NCBI RefSeq assembly: GCF_001866655.1
Contig: NZ_MLYR01000078.1
Location: 1-43,656, forward strand
Origin: Bacillus sp. MUM 116
GTDB taxonomy: Bacteria; Bacillota; Bacilli; Bacillales; Cytobacillaceae
DNA length: 43,656 nucleotides
Direction: 5' to 3'
Every line of letters begins with the position of its first letter. Positions within the stretch are counted from its first letter, which is position 1. This document shows, piece after piece, positions 24,988 through 31,311 of the stretch. Position numbers and translations under genes: made by a program. Under the pieces are notes generated by a model that saw only the letters and a list, made by a program, of their open reading frames with translations, did not search any database and was not told where the DNA came from.

Positions 24988-25231
24988 TAAAAAAAACGAT
25001 TCTTCCGCCCTTAGAAAAGGACGGAAAAATCGTTTCCGCGGTACCACCTTTATTGGTGCCAAGCACCCAACTCAAAGCCCGTAACGAGGGATACGACTTA
25101 TGTTTACATAAGCAGTTATTTAGGGGTAGGTTCAACTATCTTTCCGTGAGAAACCTTTCAGCCATCGGGTTTCACTCTCTAACACGTTCCAAAAATTTAC
25201 TAGTCCCATACTTTTCCGATTTCAAGATTTA
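24988..25231 (-). promoter_or_regulatory. Proline T-box riboswitch of proBA
   Basis: On the minus strand the T-box sequence AGGTGGTACCGCGG is at 25049-25036. Upstream, stem I carries a GATGG-type apical box and a specifier loop reading GAACCTAC, with codon CCT at 25130-25128, which decodes proline. Downstream a terminator (stem AAACGATT..CCGTCC with GGGCGG..AATCGTTT, then a T-run, 25035-24988) would be disrupted by the antiterminator when uncharged tRNA-Pro binds. Gene content (proBA) agrees. Exact ends are estimated. Confidence 0.93.
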
Positions 25232-25237
25232 TTAGAT

Positions 25238-25266
25238 ATTATCCAAATGAAATCACAATTTGTCAA
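25238..25266 (-). promoter_or_regulatory. Sigma-A promoter of proBA
   Basis: On the minus strand TTGACA (25266-25261), a 17-bp spacer and GATAAT (25243-25238), directly upstream of the T-box leader. Confidence 0.8.
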
Positions 25267-25284
25267 GACTGTTTTTTGAAAATT

Positions 25285-26589
25285 TTAATTTGTTGTTCTT
25301 TTAAAAACTTCCTTGAAAATATATGGCTTAAAGAGAATCGTTGGTGGACTAAGCAAATTCATAACTTTTATTAAATCATCGTAAATTTTTCTGTTTTTTG
25401 CGGAGAGCAAAAAAATTTTTTTTACATACCATTGCTGAAATTTCAGTCCAAACGGTTTCTTCCCCTTTACTTTTTCATAGCGAAAATCCTCGCAAAGAAC
25501 CATGGACCAGACTGGAGCAACGATTTTTGCTAATTTCTTCTGTAATATATTTAGGTTCTTCTGTTTTGGAGATGCTTCGAAAAACTCCCTGATTGCCAGT
25601 GCTTCCAAGGCTGCGACACTCATCCCCTGCCCGAATACGGGGTCAACCCGACAAAAAGAATCACCTGCGACTAGCAGTCCTTCCGGAAGGTCTACATGAT
25701 CAAACCTTCTCCAGACAATATGGGGAATTTGATAGGTTTTCGTTTCAGTTAAGGATTTACCGTCTTTTAATTCTTGTGCCAAATCAGGTAAAGCCAATTT
25801 TTCTGCGTATTGCAAGAATCCTTCTTCGGTTTTTATTTCCTTTGTGTCAATTTGATTCAAGTAGCCTATTAAAGTGACAATATATTTTTGATTCTCGACT
25901 ATTGATAAAGTACCGCCCAATTTTTGTTTTGGGGGTTCAGGATAAATAAGCTTCAGTTTAAAATCTCTTTCTCTTTCCGCTAATTCAAATTGTCTCGTTG
26001 CATAGCAAAGCCCAATTTCAACTTTTTCCTCTGATATGTTCTTACCCATTTTTTGTATACACGATTTCGATAATAAGCCGGCACCACTTGTGTCAATGAT
26101 GATATCGGCTGTAAATGTTTCTTGTTTCGTTAAAACACCACATACTCGGTTTTTTTGCATTAGAATGTTTTCCACTTTAACTCCGTATGTATAGGTAACA
26201 TTTTCAAGCAGATTGATTCTTTCTTCCACATAGGACTCCAGTAATGGCCTTGTTTGAAGCAATGTGGTTAATTCAGTGCTGTAACGCTGCTTCCAAACTC
26301 CATAATGAAACCAAGCCATTTCCTGGACGGAATCAATTTTAATTGAGCCACGAGAAATCATATCCTCTTTAAAGCCGGGGAATAAAATCTCCATAGCCTG
26401 GTCTCCAGCTTGAAGTAAGACATGAATTTGATGGGCTTGTGAAACACCAGGACGGATCTCTTTTTTCTGATTTGGTTTTTCATCTTTTTCTAGTATTTGT
26501 ACATTTGTAAAATGGGGAGCAAGTGCCGCGGCAACGAGTTTACCTGCCATTCCCCCGCCAATGATGATCGCTTTTATGTCTTTGTTCAT
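25285..26589 (-). CDS. FAD-dependent oxidoreductase / monooxygenase-like protein
   Basis: A 434-residue flavoprotein of the PHBH / geranylgeranyl reductase-like class. The FAD Rossmann motif IIGGGMAGKLVAAAL is at residues 8-22, with an acidic partner ILEKDEKPN. DTSGAG lies near residue 168, and GDSFCRVDPVFGQGMSVAALEA, near residue 300, contacts the FAD. The C-terminus is basic and hydrophobic. GGAGG precedes the ATG. It is not part of the proBA or BMC operons. Relatives hydroxylate, halogenate or reduce hydrophobic substrates; no specific substrate can be named. Confidence 0.85.
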   Translation of the reverse strand: MNKDIKAIIIGGGMAGKLVAAALAPHFTNVQILEKDEKPNQKKEIRPGVSQAHQIHVLLQAGDQAMEILFPGFKEDMISRGSIKIDSVQEMAWFHYGVWKQRYSTELTTLLQTRPLLESYVEERINLLENVTYTYGVKVENILMQKNRVCGVLTKQETFTADIIIDTSGAGLLSKSCIQKMGKNISEEKVEIGLCYATRQFELAERERDFKLKLIYPEPPKQKLGGTLSIVENQKYIVTLIGYLNQIDTKEIKTEEGFLQYAEKLALPDLAQELKDGKSLTETKTYQIPHIVWRRFDHVDLPEGLLVAGDSFCRVDPVFGQGMSVAALEALAIREFFEASPKQKNLNILQKKLAKIVAPVWSMVLCEDFRYEKVKGKKPFGLKFQQWYVKKIFLLSAKNRKIYDDLIKVMNLLSPPTILFKPYIFKEVFKRTTN

Positions 26590-26696
26590 TTATGACCTCC
26601 GCAGAAGGTATTTATATGTTTATTTTAATCAAGGTGGTATTTTAAAAGGTTAATTTTATTTTCCACTTAAGCCTATTTATTTGCCAATCTGCCTTT

Positions 26697-26728
26697 AAAA
26701 TAAAAGCCCCCGGCCAAAACCAAGAGCT
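26697..26728 (-). terminator. Terminator of the microcompartment operon
   Basis: On the minus strand AGCTCTTGG pairs with CCGGGGGCT (including G-U pairs) around a 6-nt loop and runs into TTTATTTT. It lies about 65 bp beyond the deoC stop. Confidence 0.7.
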
Positions 26729-26792
26729 CTTACTTAAATCTATTAAATCGACACATCCCCAATCGCAATCCCTTAAAAGAAACTCTCAAAAG

Positions 26793-27608
26793 TTAGTACC
26801 CGGTACCTTGACCGCCCGTAATAATCGCAATACTTGAGCTTGCACCAATTCTGGTTGCACCTGCTTGAATCAGCGTTCTCGCCGTATCTAAATCTCTTAC
26901 GCAGGCAGAGGCTTTCACACCCATTTCCGGCCCAACCGTCTCACGCATCAGCTTAATATCTTCAGCCGTTGCACATCCCGGTCCAAAACCAGTAGAAGTT
27001 TTTACAAAATCAGCCCCCGCCATTTTTGCTAGAATACAAGCTTTTTTCTTCTCTTCCGTCTCAAGAAGACCGGTTTCGATTATTACTTTTACCGGAGCAT
27101 GGCCTTTTGCGGCTAAAACGACGCTTTCAATATCCTTTTTCACGGTTTCAAACTCGCCTGATTTCAGTGCTCCGATATTGATAACCATGTCAATCTCCGT
27201 TGCCCCGTTCGCAATCGCATCACGTGCCTCAGCGACTTTTACAAACGTGCTTGTTGCACCGAACGGGAATCCGACAACCGTAGTGACTCCAACCCCAGAT
27301 CCTTTCAATTCCGCGGCTGCCGTTGATACCCAATACGGATTCACACAAACAGTAGCAAAATGATGCTCTTTTGCTTCATTACATAGCTTAATAATTTGTT
27401 CCTTCGTACTTTCCGGTTTTAATAGAGTATGATCAATCATCCTGGCTACAGCAGGTCCCGTGATAATGGATGATGCGGAACCTTCATTATTGCTAACATT
27501 CCCTGAAATGACGGGTTTCGCTTCTTTTAATTCTCCCTTATTGGTTAATTGTTGTAATATTTGATTGGTAATTTGTTCGACTAATGCTTCAATTTGCATC
27601 GTGCTCAC
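26793..27608 (-). CDS. deoC: Deoxyribose-phosphate aldolase with encapsulation-peptide-like N-terminus
   Basis: A 271-residue DERA that splits 2-deoxyribose-5-phosphate into acetaldehyde and glyceraldehyde-3-phosphate. The catalytic core starts near residue 53 ([12 protein letters not shown]) and shows VVGFPFGAT, the helper Lys in PVKVIIETG, and the Schiff-base Lys in [10 protein letters not shown]. The first 50 residues are extra: an amphipathic helix ([18 protein letters not shown]) joined by a Ser/Asn-rich linker, the usual form of a BMC encapsulation peptide. Last gene of the shell operon, so it is the likely lumen enzyme producing the aldehyde. Confidence 0.95.
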   Translation of the reverse strand: MSTMQIEALVEQITNQILQQLTNKGELKEAKPVISGNVSNNEGSASSIITGPAVARMIDHTLLKPESTKEQIIKLCNEAKEHHFATVCVNPYWVSTAAAELKGSGVGVTTVVGFPFGATSTFVKVAEARDAIANGATEIDMVINIGALKSGEFETVKKDIESVVLAAKGHAPVKVIIETGLLETEEKKKACILAKMAGADFVKTSTGFGPGCATAEDIKLMRETVGPEMGVKASACVRDLDTARTLIQAGATRIGASSSIAIITGGQGTGY

Positions 27609-27617
27609 CCCATCTTA

Positions 27618-27878
27618 TTATAATCGATCAACGATTCCGGCGATCACAGCATCAAAGGCTCCCTTTGGGTCTCCTAAAATCTCCCGTGCCGACCCGCCTT
27701 CTTCAATGACAAGAACATAATCGCCAACCCCAGCCTGAAAATGATCAATTGCAATCATTGCATCACCGCACTCTTTTCCATATGCATCCACCGGTATAAC
27801 GACCATGAGCTTCTTATTTTGATGACTGGGTGTTTTAATCGTTGAAACGACATTCCCAATGACTTTTGCCAGTTTCAT
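27618..27878 (-). CDS. BMC vertex protein, EutN/CcmL (BMC-P)
   Basis: An 86-residue pentameric shell protein that caps polyhedral vertices. The EutN/CcmL fold is indicated by KLAKVIGNVVSTIK at the start, KLMVVIPVD, AIDHFQAGVGDYVLVIEEGG and the end FDAVIAGIVDRL. Its ATG overlaps the stop of the preceding shell gene by one base (TAATG), so translation is coupled. It is one of three divergent BMC-P genes in the operon and is followed by deoC after nine bases. Confidence 0.95.
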   Translation of the reverse strand: MKLAKVIGNVVSTIKTPSHQNKKLMVVIPVDAYGKECGDAMIAIDHFQAGVGDYVLVIEEGGSAREILGDPKGAFDAVIAGIVDRL

Positions 27879-28153
27879 TATTTTGCAGCTGGAAGGATTT
27901 TTTCAATATCCGAGTGTGGACGTGGGATTACATGCACGGATAAAAACTCGCCTACGCGTTGTGCTGCATCAGCACCGGCTTCGGTTGCCGCTTTAACGGC
28001 ACCTACATCACCGCGAACCATTACCGTAACCAAACCGCCGCCAACCTGCACTTTTCCTAATAATGATACATTTGCGGCTTTCGTCATCGCGTCTGCAGCC
28101 TCAATTGCCCCGACTAAACCTTTTGTTTCAATCATACCTAATGCGTTGCTCAT
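27878..28153 (-). CDS. BMC shell hexamer protein (BMC-H)
   Basis: A 91-residue single-domain BMC protein that tiles the shell facets. It closely follows the PduA/EutM/CcmK pattern: [19 protein letters not shown], a pore loop [15 protein letters not shown] (residues about 35-49) and the end [16 protein letters not shown]. The pore GGG resembles small-metabolite pores. It differs from the second BMC-H in the operon mainly around the pore loop and C-terminus, so the shell probably has mixed pores. Confidence 0.97.
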   Translation of the reverse strand: MSNALGMIETKGLVGAIEAADAMTKAANVSLLGKVQVGGGLVTVMVRGDVGAVKAATEAGADAAQRVGEFLSVHVIPRPHSDIEKILPAAK

Positions 28154-28156
28154 CTA

Positions 28157-28441
28157 TTATTCCTCCATTCGCTTTTCCACATTGTAAAATTCAATCATTC
28201 CCATTATCCCTGCATCCGAAGGGATTAAATCTTTTCCAAGCGGGATGGAAGACTCCTTACTTTTTGCCAGGTAAACGAGGTCTCCCACACCGGACTGTCC
28301 TATAGTATCGATAGCCACAAGTGGTTTTCCTTTATCATTCAACCCTTCGTCAACTGGCTGTACAATCATCAGTTTTAAACCTCTTAAATTATCATTTTTA
28401 TGGGTGCAGATTAAATTCCCAATCACTCTGGCTACGAACAT
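28157..28441 (-). CDS. BMC vertex protein, EutN/CcmL (BMC-P)
   Basis: A 94-residue pentamer-type shell protein: MFVARVIGNLICTHKNDNLR, then GLKLMIVQPVDE, PLVAIDTIGQSGVGDLVYLA and a C-terminal IMGMIEFYNVEKR. It has a longer charged tail than the downstream copy. Only three bases separate it from the next BMC-H gene. Confidence 0.95.
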   Translation of the reverse strand: MFVARVIGNLICTHKNDNLRGLKLMIVQPVDEGLNDKGKPLVAIDTIGQSGVGDLVYLAKSKESSIPLGKDLIPSDAGIMGMIEFYNVEKRMEE

Positions 28442-28456
28442 ATTAAAAACCTCTTT

Positions 28457-28912
28457 CTAACGTCCTAAGAAGCGACTTTCTATCTCCATGATTTTCGTTA
28501 CTCGACGATCATGACGGCCACCGGCGAAGTCTGTCTCAAGCCATGCCTTCACTAATTGCTTGGCAAGACCTTCACCGATAAATTGCCCGCCAATTGAGAG
28601 AACATTGGCATTATTATGCTCACGGCTATTGATCACAGAGGATAAATCCCAGCACACTCCAGCACGGATTCCGGGAATTTTATTCAAAACCATACCGCTG
28701 CCAATCCCGACACCATCAATCATAATGCCCACATAGTCTGGGTTCGTGGCAACGGTTTCACCAACTAAAAAAGCAATATCAGGGTAATCAACTGATTCTT
28801 TAGCATGGCAGCCAAAATCGAGATATTCATAGTCTAAATCGGTTAAATATTCTTTTAATGATTCCTTTAGTTCGTATCCACCATGGTCACAGCCTATTGC
28901 AACTTTTTTCAT
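28457..28912 (-). CDS. RpiB/LacAB-family sugar-phosphate isomerase, catalytic Cys replaced
   Basis: A 151-residue RpiB-type fold, which interconverts ribose-5-phosphate and ribulose-5-phosphate or related sugar phosphates. Conserved blocks are IGCDHGGYELK, YPDIAFLVG, GVGIGSGMVLNKIPGIRAG and SREHNNANVLSIGG. In typical RpiB the second loop reads CGTGIG with the catalytic Cys; here it reads MIDGVGIG, so Asp stands in that place. Mycobacterial RpiB uses an acidic residue instead of Cys elsewhere, so activity is still possible. It lies among shell genes with no N-terminal targeting helix. AAAGGAG precedes the ATG. Substrate in this context is unproven. Confidence 0.88.
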   Translation of the reverse strand: MKKVAIGCDHGGYELKESLKEYLTDLDYEYLDFGCHAKESVDYPDIAFLVGETVATNPDYVGIMIDGVGIGSGMVLNKIPGIRAGVCWDLSSVINSREHNNANVLSIGGQFIGEGLAKQLVKAWLETDFAGGRHDRRVTKIMEIESRFLGR

Positions 28913-28914
28913 TC

Positions 28915-29028
28915 CTAATGTTCTCCTTTAGCAAATACATCAATGATTCCGTCAAACGACTGGGACTTGAAGGTTCAAAATGCATATCTAACAAGATTTT
29001 TAATATAGCTTACAATCGGTGCTTCCAG
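28915..29028 (-). pseudogene. Tiny decayed ORF with in-frame TGA between BMC-H and rpiB
   Basis: After AAGGTGA, a frame opening at CTG 29028 reads LEAPIVSYIKNLVRYAF, then a TGA at 28977-28975, then in the same frame TFKSQSFDGIIDVFAKGEH and TAG. The first part could form an amphipathic helix like an encapsulation peptide. It is far too short for an enzyme. It may be a nonsense-disrupted small gene or the fused ends of a deleted one. No family is recognised, and coding status is inferred only from the clean frame and position. Confidence 0.35.
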
Positions 29029-29039
29029 GTTGAGTCACC

Positions 29040-29318
29040 TTATTCAGCTTTCGGTAACATTCCGTCTACCTCACTGTTTGGACGTGGAATCACGTGTACT
29101 GAAAGAAGTGTTCCAACACGCTGTGCAGCCTCGGCTCCTGCTTCGGTTGCAGCTTTTACAGCACCGACATCCCCGCGAACCATAACTGTAACAAGACCGG
29201 CTCCGACAAATTCTCTTCCGACTAACCTTACGTTTGCAGCTTTCACCATTGCATCCGCTGCCTCAATAGCACCGATTAATCCCTTTGTTTCGATCATTCC
29301 TAATGCTTCTTGACTCAT
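29040..29318 (-). CDS. BMC shell hexamer protein (BMC-H)
   Basis: A 92-residue single-domain BMC shell protein, PduA/EutM type: [20 protein letters not shown], pore loop [15 protein letters not shown] and the C-terminal end [18 protein letters not shown]. The pore reads GAG rather than the GGG of the other copy. A strong AGGAGG site precedes the ATG. It is separated from the preceding pentamer gene by a decayed stretch of about 320 bp. Confidence 0.97.
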   Translation of the reverse strand: MSQEALGMIETKGLIGAIEAADAMVKAANVRLVGREFVGAGLVTVMVRGDVGAVKAATEAGAEAAQRVGTLLSVHVIPRPNSEVDGMLPKAE

Positions 29319-29438
29319 GTTTATTCCTCCTATTTGGACCGCTGAATTTGATTTTTTCTTTTTAGTCGTTTCTTTTTACCCACATCTTGTAAATCTGGCA
29401 ATCAACTTCACCACACTAGATAATTATTAATCCATCTA

Positions 29439-29633
29439 CTAAAACACAGCGGCGCTGATTAAACGTTTTGGCAGAGGTAAATCCCTAAACAGTTGGTCTG
29501 GCGATGGTTAAGGCTATGAATACATCGGATTCGAGAGGAAAAATATCTTCAGGTTCAGCATTGTCAGTTTTAGAGCCTAGTTGCAAGAGAACTTCTCAAC
29601 CATTTTCTTAATATCGTATTCGGTAATCTGCAA
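29439..29633 (-). pseudogene. Frameshifted small BMC-associated gene with EP-like N-terminus
   Basis: GGAGG lies nine bases before TTG 29633. The frame reads MQITEYDIKKMVEK and then stops in TAG; moving one base gives VLLQLGSKTDNAEPED and IFPLESDVFIALTIARPT; a second shift gives RDLPLPKRLISAAVF ending at 29439. Joined, this is about 65 residues with an amphipathic helix of encapsulation-peptide style, an acidic middle and a hydrophobic end. At least two indels break it. All other long genes in the window are intact, which argues against general sequencing error. Family unknown. Confidence 0.6.
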
Positions 29634-29638
29634 AACTA

Positions 29639-29935
29639 TCAACCTCCTTTGACGAAAGTTAGCGACCCTTCTATTTCAATTTGATCGACAATCCCCACAA
29701 TTGCTGCATCAACCGGGACACCATTCGTGATATCTGTTTGTCTAGCCGAACTACCACTTACAACCAAGACAACCTCGCCTTCACCCGATCCTACTGTATC
29801 AATCGCCACAAGCGTTTTACTATCTTCTTTGAATGTTTTGATATCGAGTGGTGTGACAATCAGGAGCTTTTTGCCGACTAATTTCTCTGCTTTGGTGGTG
29901 GACACAATTGTTCCGACCACTTTCCCAATGATCAT
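29639..29935 (-). CDS. BMC vertex protein, EutN/CcmL (BMC-P)
   Basis: A 98-residue pentamer-type shell protein and the most canonical of the three: MIIGKVVGTIVSTTKAEKLV, GKKLLIVTPLD, LVAIDTVGSGEGEVVLVVSG, SSARQT and DAAIVGIVDQIEI. AAAGGGG precedes the ATG by seven bases. It is the first shell gene after the regulator and tiny ORF. Its final codons also contain the ribosome site of the broken gene that follows. Confidence 0.96.
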   Translation of the reverse strand: MIIGKVVGTIVSTTKAEKLVGKKLLIVTPLDIKTFKEDSKTLVAIDTVGSGEGEVVLVVSGSSARQTDITNGVPVDAAIVGIVDQIEIEGSLTFVKGG

Positions 29936-29948
29936 TACTTTACCCCTT

Positions 29949-30110
29949 TCAAAGATTGATTTTGATGTTAAATTCTTTAGTGAGGTTTATGGTAACAGGG
30001 GTTACCTTGCTTTTTGCAGTAATAGGTACATATTTTGATGTTTGTAAGGAAGCTTTTACAGCTTCCTCAACAATCGCTAGTATTTTTTCCTTATCTATTT
30101 CGGTCAGCAC
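29949..30110 (-). CDS. 53-residue ORF with encapsulation-peptide-like helix
   Basis: An intact frame of 53 codons overlaps the end of the regulator gene by 20 bp and stops 13 bp before the first shell gene. It begins (GTG 30110) LTEIDKEKILAIVEEAVKAS, a strongly amphipathic helix like those targeting cargo into BMCs. It continues with a strand-forming tail (KVTPVTINLTKEFNIKINL). No enzyme domain is present. GGAG is only one base from the GTG, so the true start or coupling to the regulator is unclear. It may be a shell-bound adaptor or scaffold peptide; no family recognised. Confidence 0.55.
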   Translation of the reverse strand: MLTEIDKEKILAIVEEAVKASLQTSKYVPITAKSKVTPVTINLTKEFNIKINL

Positions 30111-31053
30111 TCTCCATTTCGAGTAATGCCTTTGCTGTATATTGATCCGTAATCAGGATATTGGCATAACTGCCTGTTAAAACGCCGTAAATACCGTCAA
30201 TTTTGGATGCTCCGCCAGCTAGGAGAATCCCATATTTTTTTTCGGATAAATCCATGGGTTCAATTCCGACTGTACGATCATTCAAATTGTCATTACATAT
30301 TCGACCATTCCGATCAATAAACCGGGAACAAATATCTCCAACCGTCTTATTTTCCCTTAAGATTTCAATATCACTGTCGAAAAAATAGCCTGCTTGCATC
30401 AATGTCGATTGCTCGCCCGGTTCTCCAACTGTATAAATGGCAATATTGGCCTTTTTCCCAAGCTGCAGTACTTTTTTTACATGCCGGTCAGCCACAATCG
30501 CCTCTTTGACAACAATCGAATCGACAATCGCCGGTACTGGTAAAAAATGAGGGGTTGTATTAAAAGCATTTGCCAAGCCATTAACAATTTCAGCTGCATA
30601 CGTATTGGACTCTGAATAACTAACCCCACCGTTCAGTTGGACAATGGTAACATCCTTGACATTCTTCGGCTGCATTTTTTTTACTAGTTGATATAAAGTG
30701 GTCCCCCATGTTATTCCGATTGTATCGCCACTTTCAACAATCTGATAAAGGTAATTGGCTGCTGCCTCTCCCAGCTTTTCCTTTATTAACGGATCCTCAA
30801 AGCTTGCTACGGGGGTAATAACGCAGTGTTTAAGCCGAAACTTTTCCATCACTTGCTGTGCAATTTGTTCCACATCTTCTTCTGGATTATAGATTTTAAT
30901 TTGGACAATGCCCTCTTGTTTTGCTTGGACTAGCAGTCTGGAAACGGTGGGACGTGATATACCTAGTCTCATTGCAATATCCTGCTGGCTGTAGTCTAAT
31001 TGATAATACATTTTAGCGACTTCCACCAAGCGCGAAATTTTTTCATCCGCCAT
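30091..31053 (-). CDS. deoR: SorC/DeoR-type transcriptional regulator of the BMC operon
   Basis: A 320-residue SorC-family regulator. The N-terminal helix-turn-helix (VAKMYYQLDYSQQDIAMRLG, then SRPTVSRLLVQAKQEG) is at residues about 12-55. The sugar-phosphate-binding domain follows (GDTIGITWGTTLYQLVKKM, then GDICSRFIDRNG). B. subtilis DeoR, which responds to deoxyribose-5-phosphate and represses dra-nupC-pdp, belongs to this same family, and here the operon also ends in deoC. It is the first gene of the operon, so it is probably autoregulated. AAAGGAG precedes the ATG. Confidence 0.9.
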   Translation of the reverse strand: MADEKISRLVEVAKMYYQLDYSQQDIAMRLGISRPTVSRLLVQAKQEGIVQIKIYNPEEDVEQIAQQVMEKFRLKHCVITPVASFEDPLIKEKLGEAAANYLYQIVESGDTIGITWGTTLYQLVKKMQPKNVKDVTIVQLNGGVSYSESNTYAAEIVNGLANAFNTTPHFLPVPAIVDSIVVKEAIVADRHVKKVLQLGKKANIAIYTVGEPGEQSTLMQAGYFFDSDIEILRENKTVGDICSRFIDRNGRICNDNLNDRTVGIEPMDLSEKKYGILLAGGASKIDGIYGVLTGSYANILITDQYTAKALLEMESADRNR

Positions 31054-31080
31054 ATGTGATTCTCCTTTAATTTATTCAAA

Positions 31081-31096
31081 AAGAAAACGTTTACAT
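31081..31096 (-). promoter_or_regulatory. CcpA cre site in BMC operon leader
   Basis: On the minus strand ATGTAAACGTTTTCTT matches every fixed position of the consensus WTGNAANCGNWNNCWW. It lies between the promoter and the regulator ATG, where CcpA would block elongation. Carbon catabolite repression of the compartment is inferred. Confidence 0.75.
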
Positions 31097-31115
31097 TTCA
31101 AATGAATTTTGAAAT
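31095..31115. promoter_or_regulatory. Inverted repeat, candidate SorC/DeoR operator
   Basis: ATTTCAAA and TTTGAAAT form a perfect 8-bp inverted repeat around 5 bp, touching the cre site and about 30-45 bp downstream of the predicted transcription start. Its TTCAAA/TTTGAA halves are of the kind SorC-family operators use; direct evidence is lacking. Confidence 0.55.
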
Positions 31116-31149
31116 TATGTGAAATTTTTTTTGAACTTTTGTTAATTTT

Positions 31150-31177
31150 ATTATAACTTACCATTTTTTACTGTCAA
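31150..31177 (-). promoter_or_regulatory. Sigma-A promoter of BMC operon
   Basis: TTGACA (31177-31172), a 16-bp spacer and TATAAT (31155-31150) on the minus strand: both hexamers are consensus. A small repeat CGGAA-AA-TTCCG lies just upstream at 31188-31199. Confidence 0.85.
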
Positions 31178-31265
31178 TTGAATCTATCGGAAAATTCCGA
31201 CATTATCGAAAGATATTGAAAAAAATCCTACAATTACATGGTAAGTGTCTATAAAAGTCTGCCCA

Positions 31266-31299
31266 ACAGAAAACACCCGTAATCCAAGGAATACGGGTG
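31266..31299 (-). terminator. Terminator of aminotransferase gene
   Basis: On the minus strand CACCCGTA and TACGGGTG pair around a 10-nt loop, followed by TTTTCTG. It separates the pyrimidine catabolism genes from the BMC promoter. Confidence 0.8.
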
Positions 31300-31311
31300 C
31301 AAACTCTCATC

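Noticed and set aside
25053..25235. 60-codon plus-strand frame upstream of proBA
   Set aside because: It lies antisense within the T-box leader, whose structure fully explains the sequence.
28975..28977. TGA read as selenocysteine in the tiny frame
   Set aside because: No SECIS-like hairpin was evident directly downstream and no selenocysteine genes are in the window.
29319..29438. Lysine-rich frame ([16 protein letters not shown]) between the broken gene and BMC-H
   Set aside because: No ribosome site at its TTG and no extension upstream; probably chance or unreadable remnant.
29439..29633. Programmed frameshifting in the small BMC gene
   Set aside because: No slippery heptamer is seen at the first break and two separate shifts would be needed; decay is simpler.
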